Below, one piece after another: positions 1 through 4,977 of a DNA stretch of 5,422 nucleotides. Numbering within the stretch: position 1 is the stretch's first letter; each line of letters opens with the position of its first letter. A program made the translations under genes and the position numbers. This stretch comes from Alphaproteobacteria bacterium (lineage in GTDB: Bacteria > Pseudomonadota > Alphaproteobacteria > Rhizobiales > Xanthobacteraceae): positions 1 to 5,422 of the forward strand of contig VAZS01000155.1 in assembly GCA_005884855.1 (NCBI GenBank), in the 5' to 3' direction. The notes below the pieces were generated by a model. That model was given only the letters and a program-made list of their open reading frames with translations. It searched no databases and had not been told where the DNA came from.

Positions 1-619
1 TCTGCATCGCCGCGTAGATTTCGTTGGACGGCAACGACAGCACGGAAGCGCCCGCGGTCTGCAGCACCATGTCCATTTCGCGCGAGCCGCCGCGAACTTT
101 CATGCCTTTGGCGTCTTCCGGGGCAACGATCGGCTTTGTACGGCTCGCGACGCCGCCGGCCTGCCAAACCCAGGTGAGGAGAATGATGCCCTTGTCGGCC
201 ATAAAGTCCGATAGCGCCTTCCCGATCGGCCTGTTCTTCCAGCTCAGCCCCTGTTCGTAAGTCGAGACCAGCCCCGGCATCAATCCGATATTGGTCTCCG
301 GTAATTCGCCGCCCGCGTAGGGCATCGGATACAGGCTTATGTCGAGCGCGCCTTTGCGCATCGCCGAGAACTGAGCGTTGGTCTTGATCAGCGATGAGTT
401 CGGATAGATCTCGGCGGCTATCTCGCCGCCGCTGCGTTTTGCGACCTCAGCAGCGAACATCCGGCACAGCCGGTCGCGGAAATCGCCTTTATCGAGGGTA
501 CCACCGGGAAACTGGTGCGATATTTTCAGCGTGGTTGCGGCCTGGGCCGTTCCGATCCCGAAGCGCAGGATGGCAGGTGCGGCAAGGGCCGTTGCAACGG
601 CCTGGCGGCGTGTGAACAT
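1..619 (-). CDS. TRAP transporter substrate-binding protein, DctP family (partial, C-terminus beyond left edge)
   Basis: This is the periplasmic solute receptor of a tripartite ATP-independent transporter, which captures an organic acid and hands it to DctQ/DctM-type membrane subunits. The frame is open from the ATG at 619 to base 1, giving 206 residues of a family usually about 320-340 long. Residues 1-27 form a Tat-like signal: MFTRRQAVAT with twin Arg at 4-5, a hydrophobic stretch, and cleavage after AQA (25-27). The mature part starts TTLKISHQFP, typical of the family. Family hallmarks are VASRTKPIVAPEDAKGMKVR (157-176), where the Arg of KGMKVR corresponds to the carboxylate-binding Arg, and LPSNEIYAAMQ (196-206). 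The start is supported by AAGGAGA (628-634) with 8-nt spacing. Family assignment is confident; the transported substrate cannot be told. The DctQ and DctM genes are not in view. Confidence 0.93.
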   Translation of the reverse strand, partial: MFTRRQAVATALAAPAILRFGIGTAQAATTLKISHQFPGGTLDKGDFRDRLCRMFAAEVAKRSGGEIAAEIYPNSSLIKTNAQFSAMRKGALDISLYPMPYAGGELPETNIGLMPGLVSTYEQGLSWKNRPIGKALSDFMADKGIILLTWVWQAGGVASRTKPIVAPEDAKGMKVRGGSREMDMVLQTAGASVLSLPSNEIYAAMQ

Positions 620-638
620 GAAAAGTCTCTCCTTGGGG

Positions 639-651
639 CGATCACTGATCG
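639..651. promoter_or_regulatory. 13-bp perfect dyad, candidate operator of the TRAP gene
   Basis: CGATCACTGATCG is a perfect inverted repeat (CGATCA, central C, TGATCG). It lies 20 bases upstream of the TRAP start codon, just outside its ribosome binding site, where a repressor could block transcription or initiation. TRAP uptake genes are often controlled by local GntR, IclR or LysR regulators, but none is encoded next to it here, so the cognate protein is unknown. The dyad is short and could be chance. Confidence 0.35.
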
Positions 652-946
652 GACATGGCCGAGGTCCCGGAAGGCCATCTTAATCTGCATTCGCCGCAAT
701 GTTCTCTAGTCTGATAGTTCGAAGCTAATTCTCAAGAAAGCCTCGCCCTTTGGTTGCGATGCACCATTACCGCCGGATTTACCAGAAAGAACGACCGAAT
801 CCCACTTTCCCGGAAGGGGTTCATCGCTGATGAGCTTCGCGGACAATTTTTCGGACCTCGCGGGTAACAAAGGAGCCCGCGGCACCGTCCTGAATAGAAG
901 CGGCATCCGTCGCTTTCAAAACCGCTTTCAAAGGGAAGACCGACCA
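652..946. other. Divergent intergenic region between TRAP and MXKDX genes
   Basis: I see no convincing gene in this spacer. It must contain the promoters of both divergent genes, but I could not identify a good -35/-10 pair or an EcfG-type GGAAC-N16/17-CGTT box. Two structures stand out. One is a possible hairpin with 6-bp arms, CGCGGG at 859-864 and CCCGCG at 876-881, whose loop contains AAAGGAG. The other is a 10-bp direct repeat, CGCTTTCAAA, at 911-920 and 923-932 just before the ribosome binding site of the MXKDX gene. A 66-codon minus-strand frame here (706-906) has poor third-position G/C and no recognisable match. Confidence 0.5.
911..932 (+). repeat. Tandem 10-bp direct repeat (12-base period) in the MXKDX leader
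   Basis: CGCTTTCAAA occurs twice, at 911-920 and 923-932, separated by AC. The second copy ends directly against the GGGAAG ribosome binding site (933-938) of the MXKDX gene. A 12-base period is close to one helical turn, so it could be a tandem activator or sigma-factor contact, or it could be small-scale slippage. What is seen is only the repeat; the role is guesswork. Confidence 0.4.
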
Positions 947-1180
947 ATGACCATCAGCACCCGTATCGCGCTCGGCGTGTCCGCCGCCGTCCTTTCGCTT
1001 GGGTTGGCACTCGCGCCTGCCGCCTTCGCCCAGGACAAAATGGGCAAGGACGACGGCATGAAAAAGGACACGATGTCCAAGGATTCCATGAAGAAGGATA
1101 CGATGTCCAAGGACGGCATGAAGAAGGACGACGGAATGTCGAAAGATGGCATGAAGAAAGACGACGGAATGAAGAAGTAA
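947..1180 (+). CDS. Exported pentapeptide MXKDX repeat protein
   Basis: This is a 77-residue protein of the family described by the TIGRFAMs model 'pentapeptide MXKDX repeat protein', found mainly in rhizobia and Burkholderia relatives; its function is unknown. Residues 1-28 are a clear Sec signal peptide (charged start, hydrophobic core, APAAFA then cleavage before QDK). The 49-residue mature part consists of nine M-x-K units such as GMKKD, TMSKD and SMKKD, spaced five or six residues apart. By my count it has 15 Lys, 12 Asp and 9 Met, with no aromatic or Cys residue, so it should be extended or disordered in the periplasm. The frame is open upstream to an ATG at 830, but the ATG at 947 is chosen because it has GGGAAG (933-938) before it and starts the signal peptide exactly. 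Met-rich character could suggest metal binding, which is inference. Confidence 0.9.
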   Translation: MTISTRIALGVSAAVLSLGLALAPAAFAQDKMGKDDGMKKDTMSKDSMKKDTMSKDGMKKDDGMSKDGMKKDDGMKK

Positions 1181-1200
1181 GGATCGTCTGTTCGTCGGCG

Positions 1201-1229
1201 TGCAGGCCCGCTACGCTGGCGGGCCTGTA
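1201..1229. terminator. GC-rich hairpin between convergent genes, likely bidirectional terminator
   Basis: CAGGCCCGC (1203-1211) and GCGGGCCTG (1219-1227) form a perfect 9-bp stem with a 7-base loop. It extends by a G-T and a T-A pair at the outer ends. It lies 20 bases after the MXKDX stop and 33 bases after the stop of the opposing DUF6481-type gene, the usual place for a shared terminator. No T-run follows on either side, so it is not a canonical intrinsic terminator; it may act as an mRNA 3'-end structure. Confidence 0.6.
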
Positions 1230-1262
1230 ACGACGCCCACTCTACGCCATCCGAAACGGTGG

Positions 1263-1610
1263 TTATTTTTTCTTCTTCTTACGCGCGGCATAGCGTGCGT
1301 CACGAGCGGCTTTGCGCCCGACCTCCAGCGCGGCCTCCCGCTCCGCGGCCTCCTCCTTTTCGCGCGCAATCTGGGCTGCGGCAGCGGCGGCCGCCTCTTG
1401 GTCCCGGCGCTTCTGCTCGGCCTTGGCGGCCTCGCGTACCACCTTGGCTTTGGCGCGGTCGACGGCTACCGCCTCGCGCTCCGCCTGTCGTTGCTTGACG
1501 GCGGGATCGTCGGGACCCGGCTGGCTGCGAAACTTGTTCAGAATATTCTGCCTGGCTTCCTGTGCGGCCTTTTGCCGGTCCGCAAAGCTAGGTTCCTTGA
1601 ATCCACTCAT
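1263..1610 (-). CDS. DUF6481-type Lys/Ala-rich coiled-coil protein
   Basis: This 115-residue hypothetical protein begins MSGFKEPSFADRQKAA, an N-terminus I recognise from the DUF6481 family of alphaproteobacteria; the function is unknown. Residues 1-35 hold the conserved part, including the PGPDDPAV stretch (31-38). The rest (39-110) is a long highly charged helix of Ala, Arg, Lys, Glu and Gln, with seven consecutive Ala at 73-79, likely a coiled coil. It ends ARDARYAARKKKKK, a strongly basic tail. There is no signal peptide or membrane segment, so it should be cytoplasmic; the basic tail would suit nucleic acid or ribosome contact, which is inference. The frame is open to an ATG at 1742, but the extra 44 residues do not resemble the family, so the start at 1610 is chosen although its ribosome binding site is weak. 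Confidence 0.85.
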   Translation of the reverse strand: MSGFKEPSFADRQKAAQEARQNILNKFRSQPGPDDPAVKQRQAEREAVAVDRAKAKVVREAAKAEQKRRDQEAAAAAAAQIAREKEEAAEREAALEVGRKAARDARYAARKKKKK

Positions 1611-1793
1611 TGAGCTGGCCTTGTCGCTTTCTTCTATTTGCTGAGTTGTTGTGAGGCGATCGGCTCGCCGACCACCCGCGCAGAACGACAGTGCCCTGCT
1701 TGAACCGGGAGCGGTGTACATCCGTGCGCGCCGCGAAGCCATCGAAATTGGGACAGGAGAGTGAACCTGTGGTTATTTTTTTCCGAACACACG

Positions 1794-1824
1794 TTGCGGT
1801 ATCGGGCGGCGGGTACGTTATATT
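1794..1824 (+). promoter_or_regulatory. Possible sigma-70-type promoter for the small membrane protein
   Basis: TTGCGG (1794-1799) and TATATT (1819-1824) lie 19 bases apart. The -10 matches five of six consensus positions; the -35 matches only three and the spacing is long. Transcription would start near 1831, about 25 bases before the start codon at 1856. This is the best candidate in the spacer 1611-1855, but it is weak. Confidence 0.3.
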
Positions 1825-1855
1825 TCATGTCGATTGTTCTGGGATTTCGCAGGCT

Positions 1856-2029
1856 ATGACCGATCCCGACCAAGGCGGAAACCGGCTCGGCGCGATCGCC
1901 GGACTGGCGATTGCAGTTGTGTTGCTGGTCGTCGGACTTTGGCTGGCGCGCGAACTGTCGGCAACCAGCAAGATGCAGGATTGCCTGATGTCAGGACGTA
2001 CCAACTGCAACGTCATTCCTGCCCAGTGA
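1856..2029 (+). CDS. Small single-pass membrane protein with a C-terminal Cys pair
   Basis: This 57-residue protein starts MTDPDQGGNR, has one strong transmembrane helix at about 11-31 (LGAIAGLAIAVVLLVVGLWLA), and ends with a polar tail, TSKMQDCLMSGRTNCNVIPAQ. I recall similar small proteins with the SKMQDCLMSGRTNC motif in Bradyrhizobium; none has a known function. Cys43 and Cys51 (C-x7-C) could form a disulfide if the tail is periplasmic, or bind a ligand; the flanking charges do not settle the topology. The frame is open upstream to 1691, but the upstream residues look non-coding, and the ATG at 1856 gives the family-like start. Its ribosome binding site is poor (CGCAGG directly upstream). 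The ATG overlaps, as ATGA, the stop of an 11-codon mini-frame at 1827-1859. Confidence 0.8.
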   Translation: MTDPDQGGNRLGAIAGLAIAVVLLVVGLWLARELSATSKMQDCLMSGRTNCNVIPAQ

Positions 2030-2129
2030 GGGGGAGATTTACCGCAGTCCAAGATGTGGAGCTCGCTTCTGCCAATTTCTACCTGAACCTTGGCGGCTTC
2101 TGTGTAGACAAAACCATGGCTGGGTAATT

Positions 2130-2219
2130 TTAGGGGCCCGGTGAGTAGGCCAGCGCCGCCAAGCGATCATATTCCGCTCGGGCGGCGTTGTGCTTTCCAG
2201 TGCATTTAGGACGACGCGC
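2130..2219 (-). pseudogene. Possible 3' gene remnant (KHNAARAEYDRLAALAYSPGP)
   Basis: A minus-strand frame that opens inside the end of the neighbouring membrane-protein gene runs through 2219-2133 and stops with TAA at 2132-2130. It has no start codon of its own. Its last residues, HNAARAEYDRLAALAYSPGP, read like the helical C-terminus of a real protein and use codons typical of this genome. It may be a decayed gene end left by a rearrangement that placed the membrane-protein gene here. The stretch also forms the hairpin at 2151-2190, which constrains its sequence, so the resemblance could be accidental. Confidence 0.25.
2151..2190. terminator. Strong hairpin between convergent genes, likely bidirectional terminator
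   Basis: CAGCGCCGCC (2151-2160) pairs with GGCGGCGTTG (2181-2190) over 10 bp with one G-T pair. Inside it, AGCG (2162-2165) pairs with CGCT (2175-2178). It lies 31 bases after the stop of the membrane-protein gene (minus) and about 120 bases after the stop of the small membrane protein (plus). It lacks a T-run, like the hairpin at 1201-1229, so both may work the same way. Confidence 0.5.
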
Positions 2220-2220
2220 G

Positions 2221-3111
2221 TTAGCTGATTTGCGTTTTCAAAAATCTTCCGCTGTAAGAACTCGCTATCGTGGTCGCCGCCTCCGCCCGACTACGGCGGC
2301 GCAGCTGGCGCAGCAACAGCGCGTGCAGCAGGATCGAGCCTGGCACCACGAAAGCCGGGGTCAGCACATTGGGATAACCATCCAGGCCGATGCTCGAGCC
2401 ATTCAGAAGGATCAGCTGGAACGGGCCGGGCGAGATGATCATTCCCAAGGTGATCGCGAGGGCGAGGTCCGCGAATCCGAAGATGTTCCAGAGGATCGCC
2501 GCTTTCAGCCCCTCAGCCGTGCCGTTAGCCAAGGCGATCGCTGCCGACACGGCGAACAGGCCGGTCAGCACATCGCCAGTTCCTGCCGGCAACGCCCATA
2601 GGCCGGGCAGCAGCCCGCGCAGCCAGTAAGCGAGCCATTGGCTGCCGAAGACGCGGTAAAGCTGAAGAGCGACGAGCCACGTCGTCGGCATCGCATCGAG
2701 CAGCTGTCCCACCCGCTTCGACAACAGCAACAGCGGAGCGCCGATGATCACCGGCAGGAAGATCGCCGCTGGCAGCAACGATAAGGGGGAGGCGCTCGTG
2801 CGGAAGACACCGTTGATGGCCGCTGTCCAGGTGACAGCGGCCCAAAGCGTGAAGGGGACCATGATCGCCAGCCAAGTCGTGCGACGCTGGCCCGGAGTCA
2901 GGTCGGTGCTTTCAAGGCCGAGCGACAAGCCGAGCGCGAGGAGTCCATGGACCATCAGCCGAACGGCCAGAGCCGGAAGGCCGCTCTCCGGAAGCATTGG
3001 TAGCGAGTAGTTCAACGACGTCCATAGTACCGTGAATGGGGCGGTCCAGAGCAGGCTACGCCAAGCGGAACGCGGCGGGACGATAGCAGCGGAAACAGCA
3101 TGGGTGATCAT
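2221..3111 (-). CDS. Conserved polytopic membrane protein of unknown function
   Basis: This 296-residue inner-membrane protein has about eight hydrophobic helices, near residues 16-36, 46-65, 79-100, 108-130, 145-170, 180-197, 203-227 and 249-268, then a basic tail (RQLRRRSR). Motifs that recur, from memory, in unnamed rhizobial membrane proteins are LQLYRVFG (149-156), LPGLWALPAGTGD (168-180), WNIFGFADL (208-216) and the stretch before the last helix, GYPNVLTPAFVVPGSILLH (245-263). No transporter or enzyme family is evident; polar residues inside helices (Arg153, Asp180, Asn209, Asp215) could be functional. The start at 3111 has AGAGGA (3118-3123) with 6-base spacing. It follows the secreted-protein gene by 27 bases on the same strand, so the two are probably co-transcribed and under the divergent LysR regulator. 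Confidence 0.85.
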   Translation of the reverse strand: MITHAVSAAIVPPRSAWRSLLWTAPFTVLWTSLNYSLPMLPESGLPALAVRLMVHGLLALGLSLGLESTDLTPGQRRTTWLAIMVPFTLWAAVTWTAAINGVFRTSASPLSLLPAAIFLPVIIGAPLLLLSKRVGQLLDAMPTTWLVALQLYRVFGSQWLAYWLRGLLPGLWALPAGTGDVLTGLFAVSAAIALANGTAEGLKAAILWNIFGFADLALAITLGMIISPGPFQLILLNGSSIGLDGYPNVLTPAFVVPGSILLHALLLRQLRRRSRAEAATTIASSYSGRFLKTQIS

Positions 3112-3138
3112 CGGCGGTCCTCTATGTGAGCCTCGCCC

Positions 3139-3552
3139 TTATTGCCGGCGCTCGGGATTGGCCGTGAGCAAGCCGAGTGGCAAGAGTGGACCGACTGCAA
3201 TGTATTCGTGGTCCATAAGATTTTGCTTGGCCAACGGTAGAGCCTCCATGATCGTCTGCGCTTCGGCAACATCCCTCGTCTCCAGCAAGAGGACGACTCC
3301 GCGACCATCGCCACGCAAATACCACTCACGAATCTTTCCATTGAGATAGAGCTGCACCGTCTGCCGGATTTCAGCTGGCATGACGGCCATGACCTGTTCG
3401 CGTGTGACGCCCGCCTTCACGGTAATGATGACCATCACCGCAGTGGTTGTGAGCGAGGCGGTTTGTGCTTGGGCAAGCGACGGATGGGTCATGCACGTAG
3501 CGCCTATCAGTGTTAGGGTGAGTCCCAAGGCGATGTTACGGATTGCTTTCAT
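3139..3552 (-). CDS. Exported small protein with muconolactone-isomerase-like (dimeric alpha/beta-barrel) domain
   Basis: This is a 137-residue protein with a Sec signal peptide: MKAIR, hydrophobic core at 6-21, and cleavage after SLA or AQA (27-29). The lipobox test fails, since Cys20 is preceded by GAT. Residues 40-130 start MVIITVKAGVTREQVM and contain VQLYLNGKIREWYLR (66-80), GVVLLLE (85-91) and MEALPLAKQNLMDHEYIAVGPL (103-124). The order of elements, and the ALPL...M..E...GPL ending, resemble muconolactone isomerase and YciI-like small proteins, a ferredoxin-like dimer fold. Such proteins are normally cytoplasmic and about 90-100 residues, starting where Met40 lies here; the signal peptide is therefore unusual. 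A start at Met40 (3435) lacks a ribosome binding site, whereas the ATG at 3552 has GGAG upstream with 10-base spacing. Enzymatic activity is unproven. It is first in a two-gene operon opposite a LysR gene. Confidence 0.82.
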   Translation of the reverse strand: MKAIRNIALGLTLTLIGATCMTHPSLAQAQTASLTTTAVMVIITVKAGVTREQVMAVMPAEIRQTVQLYLNGKIREWYLRGDGRGVVLLLETRDVAEAQTIMEALPLAKQNLMDHEYIAVGPLLPLGLLTANPERRQ

Positions 3553-3640
3553 GGTCTCGTTTCTCCGATCATGGCGGTCACATTTGTTCTTTGAGATACC
3601 CAGGATGTCGCGAATGTTGGGGCTCGACGTCAGCGGTGCT

Positions 3641-3658
3641 TCTGATTTGCAAGTCAGA
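3641..3658. promoter_or_regulatory. 18-bp near-perfect palindrome, candidate LysR operator
   Basis: TCTGATTTGCAAGTCAGA matches its own reverse complement at 16 of 18 positions, centred on TTGCAA. It lies 49 bases upstream of the LysR start and 88 bases upstream of the divergent operon start. That is the classic position for the recognition site of a LysR-type regulator controlling a divergent target and itself. It contains T-n11-A and T-n12-A arrangements expected of such sites. A GATAAT (3691-3696) downstream could be the -10 of the regulator gene, but I see no good -35. Confidence 0.65.
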
Positions 3659-3707
3659 TGTAAGACCGCTTTCGTTGAGCGACTATTCGCGATAATGTTG
3701 ATGGGCT

Positions 3708-4679
3708 ATGAAGCAAAACTTCACAGTCAGGCAGGGTGCGCTCGACGGCGTGGAGGCGTTCCTGAGCGTTGCCCGGCACCGCAGTTTCCGCCGCGCAGCC
3801 GCGGAGCTCGGGGTGACGCCATCGGCTATTAGCCAGGCGGTACGCGCACTCGAGGTGCGCATCGGCGCAGTGCTGTTCATCCGCACAACGCGCAGTGTCG
3901 GCATGACCGAAGCCGGGCAACGATTCCTTTCGCGCGCAAAGCCCGCCTTCGAGGAGCTCATCGCCGCAAGCGGGGTCGCGAGTGAACTGGGGCAGCGGCC
4001 GGCCGGGCTGTTGCGCCTCTCCGTGCCGCGCGCGGTGGCACCGATTCTGCTGGAGCCGCTGATCGCATCCTTCTGCCAGGCCTATCCCGAGGTCCAGGTG
4101 GAGATCGCCGCAAGCGAGAAGTTGGTCGACCTCGCAGCCAACGAGTTTGATGCCGGCATCCGGCTGGGCCAGTTCATCGCCCCCGACATGGTCGCGGTGC
4201 GGCTGACGAAGCCATTCCCTTTCATTGTCGTCGGCAGCCCCGCCTACCTCGCCCGCAGCGGTCGGCCCGAGCGCCCGGACGATTTGCGCCAACACGCATG
4301 CTTGAGACTACGACGATCTAACGGCGCGCTCGCGTTATGGTCGCTCAACGACAACGGCCAGGCGATCGAGATTGCTGTATCGGGCCCATTCATCGCCAGC
4401 GACTTTCCCACGATGCTTGGCGCGGCCGTCGAAGGCGTGGGTCTTGCGCAGGTGCCTGCACCGATCGCCACAGGCGCCGTGACGGCAGGAAAACTCGTCC
4501 GCGTGCTGGAGCCGTTCGCGCCGATTACGCCGGGTGTGTTTCTCTACTATCCCGACCACCGGCAAATAATGCCGAAGCTGCGAGCCTTCATTGATCACGT
4601 GAAGAGCCGTTCAGACGTCGCCAACAAAACTCAAATTTACGTTGGTGATAGGCGAACCAGGCCGCACAAAAGAGGTTGA
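3708..4679 (+). CDS. LysR-family transcriptional regulator, CrgA-like subgroup
   Basis: This 323-residue DNA-binding regulator has the N-terminal winged helix-turn-helix at about 11-70: LDGVEAFLSVARHRSFRRAA, then LGVTPSAISQAVRALE with the recognition helix, then RTTRSVGMTEAG of the wing. A linker helix follows (71-97). The C-terminal effector-binding domain spans about 101-300, with LRLSVPRAVAPILLEPLI, LVDLAANEFDAGIRLG and FIVVGSPAYLARSGRPERP, all typical of the CrgA-like subgroup. It is about 20 residues longer than usual, with a basic tail ending RRTRPHKRG. The ribosome binding site is weak; the ATG at 3708 is kept because MKQNFTVRQGALDGVEAFL is a recurrent start in this subgroup. It is divergent from the secreted/membrane operon and shares with it a 155-base region holding the palindrome at 3641-3658, so it most likely regulates that operon. 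The inducer is unknown. Confidence 0.95.
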   Translation: MKQNFTVRQGALDGVEAFLSVARHRSFRRAAAELGVTPSAISQAVRALEVRIGAVLFIRTTRSVGMTEAGQRFLSRAKPAFEELIAASGVASELGQRPAGLLRLSVPRAVAPILLEPLIASFCQAYPEVQVEIAASEKLVDLAANEFDAGIRLGQFIAPDMVAVRLTKPFPFIVVGSPAYLARSGRPERPDDLRQHACLRLRRSNGALALWSLNDNGQAIEIAVSGPFIASDFPTMLGAAVEGVGLAQVPAPIATGAVTAGKLVRVLEPFAPITPGVFLYYPDHRQIMPKLRAFIDHVKSRSDVANKTQIYVGDRRTRPHKRG

Positions 4680-4977
4680 TGCCCCTGCGATGCGCCGTCG
4701 AACTGAGCTATAATCCTTCCTCGCGCTCCTGCCTTCGGCTCAAAAAACCGTCATGCCCGGTGCGGCCGGCGAGGTCCGGTTTGCTCCCAGCAGCGGGCCT
4801 TGGACTATCGGTCGGTTTTATGAGTACACGCCCTAACAAGCCACAATCGTCGACCGTTGCCTTCTCCAGGCTTTTACCGAACTCGCCTGTGAGTTCATCG
4901 CAGAACAATGTAGCCCCTCAAAGCATTATTAGATCGTCGCGTGTACGGCCCAGAAAATTTGTGTTGGTCGACGCTGT
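4680..4977. other. Gene-free stretch between convergent LysR and EthD genes
   Basis: No frame here looks like a gene. One frame continues from TTG at 4676 and another is 66 codons on the minus strand (4708-4908), but neither shows family resemblance. The stretch includes an isolated TATAAT (4709-4714) without a -35. It also includes sequence that resembles degenerate dispersed intergenic repeats of Bradyrhizobium (4750-4835). No obvious T-tailed terminator is visible for either gene. Confidence 0.6.
4750..4835. repeat. Degenerate dispersed intergenic repeat, probable
   Basis: The segment contains an imperfect inverted repeat, AGGTCCG (4772-4778) with CGGGCCT (4794-4800), which pair with one G-T. 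It ends in the block TTTTATGAGTACACGCCCTA (4816-4835). I recall very similar blocks, with a TCCGC...GCGGAC-type dyad followed by ATGAGTACACGCCCTA, scattered between genes in Bradyrhizobium and relatives. The segment beginning CGTCATGCCCGG (4749-4760) likewise resembles the start of another common alphaproteobacterial intergenic repeat. This rests on memory; a search for other copies was not possible. Confidence 0.4.

Noticed and set aside
706..906. 66-codon minus-strand frame in the TRAP/MXKDX spacer (ends FLRISFELSD)
   Set aside because: Third codon positions are not G/C-biased like the real genes, there is no ribosome binding site I can see, and no family is recognisable.
830..946. Longer start for the MXKDX protein, adding 39 residues
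   Set aside because: The added residues would bury the signal peptide, and the ATG at 947 has its own ribosome binding site.
1071..1178. Short DNA repeats that might suggest a CRISPR-like or satellite array
   Set aside because: They are the in-frame codons of the MXKDX repeats, with no spacers of uniform length.
1200..1644. Plus-strand frames opposite the DUF6481-type gene, one of them hydrophobic and membrane-like
   Set aside because: The apparent Leu/Gly hydrophobicity is the complement of the Ala/Lys/Glu/Arg-rich coiled-coil coding sequence.
1763..1795. GAAC ... CGTT resembling an EcfG general-stress promoter
   Set aside because: The gap is 25 bases rather than the 16-17 required, and the first box lacks the leading GG.
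2188..2601. 137-codon plus-strand frame opposite the membrane-protein gene
   Set aside because: It is antisense to the hydrophobic membrane-protein frame and has the Arg/Gln/His-rich composition typical of shadows.
3654..4295. 213-codon minus-strand frame antisense to the LysR gene
   Set aside because: It lies wholly opposite a confidently identified LysR gene, is rich in His, Cys and Arg as expected for a shadow frame in high-GC DNA, and shows no family motif.
4709..4714. Perfect TATAAT hexamer after the LysR gene
   Set aside because: No -35 box lies at 16-18 bases upstream and no plus-strand gene follows.
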